Positions 56,048 to 64,000 of a DNA stretch of 64,000 nt are shown here, in pieces (the stretch's first letter is position 1; every line of letters starts with the position of its first letter). A program made the position numbers and the translations under genes. The DNA is from Gnetum montanum (taxonomy: Eukaryota > Streptophyta > Gnetopsida > Gnetales > Gnetaceae), in the NCBI GenBank assembly GCA_015680685.1, contig MNCI01008931.1:56626-120625 (forward strand), written 5' to 3'. The notes under the pieces were generated by a model. The model did not search any database and had not been told where the DNA came from. It saw only the letters and a program-made list of their open reading frames with translations.

Positions 56048-57900
56048 ATGGTGGAGGGAACTTCCTACACAAAGCCACCCATGTTTGATGGAATTGACTT
56101 TACCTATTGGAAGGAAAAGAAGTAGGACTTCTTCAAATTGATGAAGTTTGAAGTTTGGAAATCCATCCTTAAAGGTTACACACCATCCATTGATAGCACA
56201 ATTGGAGCCATCAAGCCTTGGAGAAAGTGGAAGCAAGAACAAAGAGATAAGTTCATGCATGATGGAAAAGCTAAAAATTGTTTATATTGTGCATTGAATA
56301 AATCTATATTTAATAGAGTAGTTGGATGTAAAATGGCCAAAGAGATTTGGAAAACATTTGAGGCTACATATGAGGAAATTTCAATAGTTAGCAAACTAAA
56401 TTGTTAGTCTTGCAAAGTATGACAAGCTTAAAATTAGAGAAGGAGAGAAAATAAAACATTATTTTTCTAGAAAAAATGATCTTGTTTTTGCCATTAAAGG
56501 TATAGGTAGAGATCTACTGGAGAGCGATGTCATAATAAAGATGATTAGAACTTTGTAACCAGAATTTAGACCAAAAGTTATTACTATGATCAAATTAGGG
56601 ACTTTTCAATCCTTAAATTTGAAGAACTTCAAAGTGCTCTCATTACTTACGAAATGAATCTCATAAGTGAAGAAGTTATTCAAGGGAAGTCATCCATTGT
56701 CATTAAATTAGCCACTAAGGAGAAGGATCCTAATAAGCTAGATGAGGGCAATGAATAGGAGATAGCCTTTCTCTTAAGAAAGCTGCAAAGACTTATAGCA
56801 AAGAGGAATAAAAGCTTCAATTAGTAGAGATCAAATCCATTCAATGGTAAAGAGAGAGGTAAAAATGTTTCAAGTTCTACTTTTGATACTTCTTTTATAG
56901 AATGTTGGGTGAGTGGTGGAAGAGGTCATGTGGCCTCCATATGTCCTAGTAATGGTAGGTTACAAAGCATAGAAATAATGAAGAGATGAAAAAGACCAAT
57001 TTCTACCCATGTTGCGATGATGGGGAGCAAAGTGAAGAAGATGTGGAAGACAATTTAAAAAATTCACATCTCATATGTATGGCTCTCACAAATGATCACG
57101 TTGACACCTCGGATGATGAATGAAATGAAAAAGAAGGTTTGATCTGTTATGTAATGAACTATTATCTTTTCAAAATCTTTGCACAAAATTATATAAGCAA
57201 GTTAAAACAAAGGATCAAGAAATTTCTTTATTGAATTCAACAGTTTCTAATCTTACTAAAGAACTCTCAAACCTAAGGGCTAAGAATGAAAAACTAACCT
57301 TGTCCTATGAGCAAGCTAAAATAGAAATTGTGGATGTCAAACTTGTAAATGAAAGGTTGGTAAAAGGAAAAGAATCCTGTCAAATGGTATTAGGACAAGG
57401 AAGAAGTCAACATGATAAGAGTGGGCTTGGATGTTATATGCAAGATGAATCACCTTCATCAAATCCATCTCAACTGAATGCTATTCCAAGGAACAAAGCT
57501 ACTATATCTCAATCAAAACAAGCTTCCATCTATCAAAAGGGTCCTCAAAGATTTGATCATTCTAATCACTCTTAACATATTAGGAGGGTTAGATGCTATT
57601 ATTGTCATAAATTTGGGCACAAGAAATGAGAATAAAACCTAAAGTCCTATCATATGAATAGTTAGTCATACCATAAGACTGGTTGGCCTTACCAAAATAT
57701 ACTGAGAAGGGAATTTATGCAAGACTATAGGATCAATTGGACTAGTCAAAAAACCAAGGGGGTCAAGAAAGAATTGAGAGTTAAAAGAAAGGAATAGAAG
57801 GAAGAGGATACTTTCTCCAACAAATTCGTGAGAGGAAGTCAAGCCTTGGACATTAAAGAAGTTTGGTTAAGAAGAAAAACCTCAAAAAAGAAATCTCTTT
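56048..57900 (+). pseudogene. Copia-type gag (UBN2) with two zinc knuckles, decayed
   Basis: From an ATG at 56,048 it reads PPMFDGIDFTYWKEKK and then FEVWKSILKGYTPS, LYCALNKSIFNRVVGCKMAK and EIWKTFEATYEEISIVSKL, the UBN2 gag pattern (FDG-NF--WK, V-AMWD-L---YEG, KL). A first zinc knuckle at 56,903-56,944 reads CWVSGGRGHVASIC, with its second Cys changed to Ser. A coiled coil is at 57,231-57,400 (LTKELSNLRAKNEKLTLSYE). A second knuckle starts CYYCHKFGHKK at 57,594, its last Cys position being a stop. About ten stops and several frame changes. No protease motif follows. Confidence 0.8.
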
Positions 57901-58009
57901 CTCTAACATTCTAAACACCTTCATTTTTTGACAACAAAAAGGGTAGCTAGAGATAAGTTTCTTATTTATTTTAAGCATCTATTAAGACTATAGTCCTTGG
58001 TGGCCTTTC

Positions 58010-58330
58010 CTAAACCCCTTCCTATTGAACCTCCTTCAAAGGATATGTTTGCCTAAAGACGTCTTCTAAGATACCTCTACTTCAAGAAAGAGACATCTAC
58101 ATGAAGACGTATACCCATAAGATGAGACATCTACATGTTTCTTCTTGCAAGGCAGTAGAGACATCTACTATGAATGGAAGCTGTTGACCTGAAATTTTTA
58201 ACACAAAGGAGATGTCTCCTTTTACTGAAAGACGTCTTCTTTCTCATCAAAAGCCCTTGTTTGGCACCACTATAAAACTCAAAACCCTCACTCTTTTATC
58301 TTTTTCTTCAAAAATAACCCCATAGAGACA
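58010..58330 (+). promoter_or_regulatory. Internal promoter-like region with GAGACATCT motifs and TATA box
   Basis: Contains GAGACATCT at about 58,088, 58,124 and 58,150, TGTCTC at about 58,214 and several AGACGTCT palindromes, followed by CCACTATAAAACTC at 58,267-58,280. The second reading frame begins 90 bases further on (58,367). This copies the arrangement of the LTR U3: same motifs, then a TATA-like box. Confidence 0.5.
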
Positions 58331-58366
58331 ACCAAGGATGCACTAGCAATAACGATTTCAACAACT

Positions 58367-59720
58367 ATGGCCCACCAGAATATAACAATGTCTAGGGCAC
58401 CACCTAAGAGGAGATCAAGAGTGAATTTTAGTAGCATACCAAACTCCTACACACCCCAATTTAGAAGCACCAACACTTAGCACAAGTTTGAGGTAACTCA
58501 AACAATGAACATCATCTCTAAGTGCTCCTTGTTATTTCCTTTGCCCATGCAGCAAACCTTGATGGATTATTTCAAACTATTGAAATAAAGTGATTTGATT
58601 ACTATGAATCTCCTAGTTCTAGAAATTCTTATTAGAGAGCTTTACTACAATATTGTGATTTCAAATGATATTGTTTGGGCATTCACATTGATGATTGGAG
58701 TTCTTGTAATTGAGGTGTCTCCCCAAGTTGTGAATGCACTCCTTGGGATTTCTAGTGTAGATGTTTTTCAAGTTACCATTGATTCTATGAATGATATCTA
58801 TACAAATGGTATAATTCCCATCAGTCATGATGAGTTCTATGATGCCTTGCTTGTAGAGTCCATGTCTTTTGATAGAGGCCAAATTCCTAGGAACATGATG
58901 TCTCATAATGCTTCCACTTTGTCCCTTATTATACTATATAATATCATTGTAAAAGGAATAAGGTATAGTTATCTGCTTCCATCCCAAGCTTTTGTGCTTT
59001 TCTACCTCCTTACAAGACAACCATTGGATTTGGAGCATACTCTTTATCGAGACATGCTAAGTTTATATGCTAAGGAGTGAATTCTTGGACACCTCTATCT
59101 TATCAAGATATGTCAAAGGGATTTACCTATTTTAGAGATGCCTTTGTTCAAAGGCAAGAGCAACCTCCATGAGTATGCTGAGAAGAGGAGCCTTTCTCTT
59201 GCAACAAAAGCAAGATCAAGCACTAGACAACCTCCAGCAGAAAAGTAGAAGAACGTGACATCATCCGCTAGGGCCTCTCTTTAGTTAAGCAAGTCCAAAT
59301 CTATTGGAGCACAGCTCAAATTAGTCTTGAAGAAGCTTCTTCGACCATTTTAGCATGCTATCAAGGTGCTTGGGAGGAATCACTCTTACTTCCATAAGAG
59401 AATGGTTGTTGCTTACGTACCTCTTTCTCTAGATGGGTAGTAGTTTGTGGAGGTTACTACTACTCCTATCTCTAATAGTGAGGAGGACATTCCTACACCA
59501 CCAAGGCATTAAGTGGCAGCTGGACCTTCTCATGCATATGACTCAAGAATTGAGTTAGATTTTGAGCCTGATGCACCTCCAGCTCATGTCCAAGGGGAGC
59601 ATCATGATTCCATGAAGCTTGAGCATCATGATCCATCTCCAAGTGATGCTCCTAGATCCTTTGAGTAGTAGGCCATGGAAGTATCTTTGGGATCACATAT
59701 CAATGGATACTTGCTAATGT
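58367..59720 (+). pseudogene. Second reading frame, resembles plant transposon-associated ORF
   Basis: ATG at 58,367; one frame runs to 59,080 with only two stops (after RSTNT and FKLLK; the 161 codons 58,595-59,080 are fully open), and the same frame continues with more stops to about 59,700. Basic N-terminus (SRAPPKRRSRVNFS), then MQQTLMDYFKLL, ILIRELYYNIV, VSPQVVNALLGI and ISHDEFYDALL; C-terminal acidic/Pro/His-rich region (DFEPDAPPAHVQGEHHD). The order of motifs (basic head, YF-L, REFY-N-, V----VN-LLGI) resembles the uncharacterised putative plant transposon protein family (PF20167-type); I recall the pattern but could not search. Less decayed than gag of the same element. Confidence 0.6.
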
Positions 59721-59989
59721 TACTTATAAGAGGAAATGAGCTTCTTCATCTTTCCAATAGGTTCCAACTCAACCACATGCACCAGCTTCATCTCGATTTC
59801 GAGTGAAGCTTCATCCCGAAAGGGCCACTATTCAACAAATAGAGTCTTTAGATGATGATGACCAGTGTTCCACTAGCTCTAGTACTAGCAATGATAATGA
59901 TGAGGAGAAGAATTATCATCCATCTAGATTAGCAGCTAATTCCAAGTCTAATGATGCAACTAAGGTTAGTGGTTAGGATCCTCAAGTGC

Positions 59990-60021
59990 TCTCTCTCTAT
60001 CTCTCTCTCTCCCTCTCTCCT
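59990..60021. repeat. (CT)n microsatellite, interrupted
   Basis: CT-rich run with one A and two C interruptions, in the 3' non-coding part of the element. Confidence 0.85.
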
Positions 60022-60395
60022 TTTTCTGATGTCTAGAAAGGAGGAAAATTTTGAGAGATGTTCACATATGTGATTTTTATGGATTTGCACATATGTGGTT
60101 TTTGTATATGATGCAGCCATTAGATGAATAGTGGTATGGATAGTTGAGGATGATTTATGATATAGACTAATGGTGTTCTTTTTGGTAATCTCTGTGTGCT
60201 ACACTTCTTGGAGACAAGTTCTACTTTGCATCATATCATATTCGATTCTATCATCCTTCCCTACACCTTTGAACCACCTTGAGCCTTAGAGCTTTTATCC
60301 TAGTCCATCATTGTCTTTGAAATTTATATGTATTAATATTATTTTTGGTATTTATTGGTTTATCATCTCATTCATTTTCTTAACTTTTGGACATC

Positions 60396-60412
60396 ACCAA
60401 AAAGGGGGATAT
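60396..60412 (+). promoter_or_regulatory. Polypurine tract
   Basis: CCAAAAAGGGGGATAT directly before the 3' LTR start TGTTGACC, the position and form usual for Copia (second-strand primer). Confidence 0.85.
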
Positions 60413-61656
60413 TGTTGACCTTTTGGTATATTAAAACCTTAAGGAAAATGGAGAACAAGAATGTTTGTGTGATTGTTGTGTTTGTAGAAAAAGAACATGT
60501 ATAAGGACTAAAGGAGAGCTCAAGGGATGACATCTACATAGAGATGAGATGACATCTATAAAGACATTTCTAAGTGGAGATAACAAGGAATTGCCAGACA
60601 TGAATAAAGACTCAAGGAATGAGAGCTACAAAGGAATGCAAAGTGAAGACTACAAAGACTTAAGAGAACTTGGACAAGGACATCATTAGGAGCAAGTGCA
60701 AAGAAGAAGACTACAACAAAATCAAGATGCTCCAAGAATTAAGAAGAAGTATTATCAATGAAAGGAAGCATTAAGAAGAAAAGTTCAAGAATTGAGAAGA
60801 CGTCTACTTGAGGAAGAAGACATCTTAGCCGATTTGGAGGACACCCAGAGAAGATGTCTCCTAGAAACAAGAGACATCTTCTTGCAGGTGAATACATCTT
60901 TATGAACACATCTCTAATCCATGAAGAAGAGATGTCTTTCCTGAATGGAAGTCTGATGTAGTTAGATGTCTCAATGTTAAAGAAGATGCCTTCCCTAGCC
61001 ATTAGATAGCCATTGCAAACAACTTCCAAGGTGATTTCAAAAACATCAAGGCTATAAGAAGACTTCATTCTCTTGGGGAATTGTGCAAGTTTGTATGCAA
61101 GAAAGTGTCAACATCAAGCAACCATTGTGAACATTATTCTATTATATTTGTGTACATCATTGTACCATCTTTTGTACTCATTTAGTGATTTCTTACTGTA
61201 ACTTAAAATACAAGGACCATAAAATTAGTTGCATCCTTGTAAATTTTATTTCTCTTTCTTGTTGCCTCACTAGGCTTAATGTGCTTTTTGTGAGAAGGCA
61301 TCGTCTTGAGCTTGTTGGAATCCTACGAGATTGTATGGTTCATGCAGCATCACAATAGTCTAGAGCGAAGCTCAAGTTGTAAAGGTTGTGGGATCTTAGA
61401 AACCACATTCGAAGCTTGTCAAACCTTACAGGGTTAAGTGGATTCTCCATGATGAATCATTCTAAACTGGAGCTTAGAGCTCTTACAAGGTGTAGTAACC
61501 TTCAAACCACATTTTAAGAGAAAAAAAGTCCAGATGTGTGCAAGTGAACTACCCAAGTTGGGGAACCATGTAAAATTGATTATGTATGCTTTGCCTTGAA
61601 GAATTTTTTATTTGGGGAACTTATTCATCTCCCCTTTGTAAGTTTAACAATCCTCA
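60413..61656 (+). repeat. 3' LTR of the non-autonomous Copia element (1,244 bp)
   Basis: Starts TGTTGACCTTTTGGTAT and ends CAATCCTCA. U3 motif cluster at 60,850-60,945 with one TGTCTC, one GAGACA and several mutated copies. TATA-like GGCTATAAGAAG at about 61,049. Collinear with the 5' LTR over its whole length. Followed by AGATC (61,657-61,661). Confidence 0.88.
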
Positions 61657-61661
61657 AGATC

Positions 61662-63130
61662 CTCTTCAAATCCTTAAAGATCTTTCTTATGTTAAACCTT
61701 GTTGAGTTGGATTAAAATTGTAGCTGAGCATATGTGGAATTTTTCATAATTCTATAATGGGCCCCAAATCTAAGCATTTGAAATAAGACTCATCTTCTGG
61801 TTCTAATATGGCTTGTAGAACTAATTTAGCTTTTTTTTATAAAAGCTCTTTTTACTTCTATCAACTTGTTCAAAACTAAGTGATAACATGGTTTGTAGAA
61901 CCATTTTAAGCTCACTTTTAGAACCAATTTGTGATAGTACAATCTCACCAGCTTGTCTTGTTAACATGGTAGAACAAAAATGAACTTCCTTATAGAACAA
62001 AATTTTGTTTCGATGTACTATGCCTTGTATTTGAGCTTTTCTTGTTAGAACATCTTTCATTGTAGCTACTTTATGACTTTTAAAAGCTCTAATATGGCTT
62101 CCAGAACAATTTTTAGGTTTCTATGTAGAGCCAATTTTTGGTTATACTAATCTATTTTGAAACAAAACGTTGATGTCACTCATAGAACCATTCTAGAGAT
62201 TTCTTGTAGAATAATTTTTGGTTCTAGAAATTATATTCTTCAATTTTGATGATGTGGATTTTGTGAATGAGCTCTTCAAAAAAAGAGGTATTACTTATGT
62301 TTATCAAGTGGTGACTTGTTGATATGCCTTGTAGAACCATTTAGATTTGGTTTGTAGAACAAATTTTTAGTTCTACAAAGCTTTCCTTCTTAAATATAAC
62401 ATGCAAAATAACAATACCTACTTTTAATGGAATTGATTCTGCCTTTTTCTAAAGCTTGCTATTTAGTTTTTTAAATTGGCCTTTCCTTATTCAATCCACA
62501 TGGCATATGAGTTTTACTTGTAGAACCAAGCTTTCACATTTCCTTATATAATTGAATTTCATGATAACATGAATTGAGCTTTCTCCTTTAGCAAATTGAC
62601 ATGGAAAACCCAATTTTAAGCTCATTCATAGAACTATTTTTGGTTCTGTGAACTTTATCACATTGTATCAACTTATCAATTCATTGAGTAGATGTGGATC
62701 AAAGAACATTGTAGAGTTGGATCATAAAACTAATTTTTTATTCTACAAATTTTCTATAAATCAAAGGGTTGATGTGGCTCATAAGGCCGATTAAGCTTTT
62801 GTTTGTAGAATCTCTTTTTACTTTACAAATCCATTCTAAGATAAATGTTGATGTGGTTCATATAATCAATTTTAAGATTCCTTGTAGAATCAAGTGTTAT
62901 TTCTATGAGCTAATGTGGCCAAATAACATGAGCTTTCTTTGTAGAAGCAATTTTAATAATCTTTTTAAAATCAAATTTTAGGTTCAATGAGCTTTTTGTA
63001 AAATAGCTTTGAATTAATTGTCTAAATTTTTATGGTTAAGTATTTATATTAATGCTAACTTGTAATAAGCTAACATAGCATATGTATAATTGATCTTTTA
63101 GGTTCTACAAAACTAATCTCTGTTGATGTC
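61662..63130. repeat. Degenerate tandem field of TAGAACCAATTT modules, right part
   Basis: More than ten diverged modules of roughly 100 bp with the pattern GTTGATGTGG, CATAGAACCA, TTTTAAGCT, CTTGTAGAACCA, ATTTTTGGTTCTA and GAGCTTTC. Examples start near 61,811, 61,893, 62,100, 62,185, 62,330, 62,610, 62,770 and 62,845. No coding content. Continuous with 54,540-54,759 before the Copia-type insertion. Confidence 0.75.
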
Positions 63131-63685
63131 ATGCTTTGTAAATAATCTTTATAAGAAGAAAAAATTATTTCAATCCAATTATATCCTTGCAAACTCTTTT
63201 CCTAAAGTTGATTAAGGTGTAATTTAGTACCTGACAATACATATGGATATCTTACAAAATTGAATTTGGTGCAAAATCTAGTTTTTTATATGGATTCCAT
63301 GAAGCTTAAATCAATGAGACCATATGTTTAACTACTAAATAATTTTTGAGCTTTTAAACACTTCAAATTTCCATTATTAAGAATCCATCTCAAAATTTTA
63401 ATTATATTAAGAAGAATCTTTTTGTGCATTTTTGCAAAAAAATTCCTTTTATAAGCTTCATTCTTCATCTAGAACCTTCCTATTTTGGGCACTCGTGATC
63501 TAGGAAAATAAAGTTATGCATCAAAATTTAATGTATATATACAATATTCCTTATTAAGTTTGCTAAGAATATTATATTTCTTGTTTAAACAATGTGATTA
63601 ATTAAAATTTATGATAATGTTTTAATTTAGCAAATCTTCCATTGGTTTGAAAAGCTTCTAAATTTTTTTTTCAAATAAGCTCAAT
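63131..63685. other. AT-rich sequence, nothing recognised
   Basis: No domain, repeat or RNA gene recognised between the tandem field and the RT fragment at the window end. Confidence 0.5.
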
Positions 63686-63689
63686 ACTT

Positions 63690-64000
63690 TTAATGCTTAC
63701 TATTCCATGAAATCATATTTTTGTGACAACATCTCGCCAACATTTTTAGGAGTTGCCTAATCCCTAATACTTCTCACCTTGATAGCTTTCATCTAAATTT
63801 GATTTTTAGAAACCACATCTTCCAAATATATGATTCCCTCTTGAAGAAATTTCTTTTCATTACATTGATGACTAATTATACATCCTTCAATTTAAGACAC
63901 ACTCTTCTTAAGTGATTCAAGTACTCATTCTCATTAGAACTAAATATGAAAATATCATAAAAGAATACAATGCAACACTTACCAATTAAATCCTTGAGTA
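63690..64000 (-). pseudogene. Gypsy reverse transcriptase fragment (chromovirus-like)
   Basis: The minus strand from the window end reads GKCCIVFFYDIFIFSSNENE, YLNHLRRVCLKLKD, KRNFFKRE, then in another frame IIYLEDVVSKNQI, RSIRD-stop-ATPKNVGEM. This is Gypsy RT from the catalytic box (family VFFDDILIYS; here FFYDIFIFS, first Asp changed to Tyr) through the EEHL-HL, LGH-(V/I)(V/I)S and WP-P----E landmarks. It runs off the window. The motif vocabulary differs from copies A-C, so it is a separate lineage. Confidence 0.78.

Larger units (their letters stand above)
54760..61656 (+). mobile_element. Non-autonomous Copia-type element (gag plus extra ORF, no pol)
   Basis: A 6,897-bp element with two LTRs of about 1,240 bp, a tRNA-Met-like primer site, gag, an internal TATA-like box with a second reading frame, a (CT)n run, a polypurine tract and a target-site duplication. 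Protease, integrase, RT and RNase H are not found: the space between the gag knuckle (57.6 kb) and the second frame (58.37 kb) is too short and lacks any landmark. Mobilisation would therefore have needed enzymes from another Copia element. LTRs are clearly similar but have many substitutions, so the insertion is old though younger-looking than the Gypsy copies. It sits inside the degenerate tandem field. Confidence 0.85.

Noticed and set aside
1-64000. tRNA, rRNA, snRNA or organelle insertions
   Set aside because: No cloverleaf with A/B boxes, rRNA core or organelle gene was recognised by eye; a covariance-model search would be needed to exclude small ones.

Overview
The window looks like a piece of a large, repeat-swollen plant nuclear genome. 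No intact protein-coding gene is visible. Almost everything recognisable is a decayed transposable element of a plant type: L1-like LINE, Copia, Athila/Tat-like Gypsy and a chromovirus-like Gypsy. The copies are old, riddled with stops and frameshifts, and nested in each other without having been purged, which is typical of gymnosperm-sized genomes. That taxonomic guess is inference; no species marker was seen. One 98-base N gap (42,683-42,780) shows this is a scaffold.

Layout. 1-480: remnant related to the sequence at 39.2 kb. 490-1,600 (-): LINE ORF1 remnant. 1,610-3,920: AT-rich non-element DNA with one clean candidate host exon (1,807-1,900, -). 3,930-10,203 (+): LINE with zinc knuckle, endonuclease, reverse transcriptase and poly(A) end, interrupted by an unrecognised coding relic (8,450-9,880). 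10,305-14,750 (-): Copia element with recognisable gag, protease, integrase, RT and RNase H and one LTR. 14,750-16,880: unassigned, repeat-like.

16,886-37,119 holds three copies of one Athila-like Gypsy family. Copy C (16,886-18,920 plus 27,933-about 30,850) is split by the complete nested copy A (18,921-27,932), with a 5-bp target duplication CCAAG. Copy B (LTR 30,852-31,740, body to 37,119) follows directly and is cut off in its integrase. Two LTR ends are followed by a decayed tRNA-Asp-type primer binding site.

37,120-54,540 is the strangest part. An LTR-like promoter region contains a hairpin array (37.73-38.56 kb). A second tandem array of about 365-bp units with palindromes follows (39.49-42.1 kb), then a T-rich stretch with the gap. 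Next is a multi-exon pseudogene with well-preserved splice sites (44,147-47,709, +). It faces a Tat-like gag-protease reading frame on the other strand (52,227-48,591, -).

54,760-61,656 is a structurally complete non-autonomous Copia-type element: two LTRs of about 1.24 kb, tRNA-Met-like PBS, polypurine tract and target duplication. It carries gag but no pol. Instead there is a second reading frame behind its own TATA-like box. Both its LTRs and that internal promoter carry clusters of TGTCTC/GAGACA motifs. The element sits inside a degenerate tandem repeat field (54,540-54,759 and 61,662-63,130). The window ends in a Gypsy RT fragment (63,690-64,000, -).

The elements do not work together as a pathway. 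What links them is a record of nested insertion, cytosine-deamination decay and patch-like repair, including a 49-bp identical block shared by the LINE and the Copia element.
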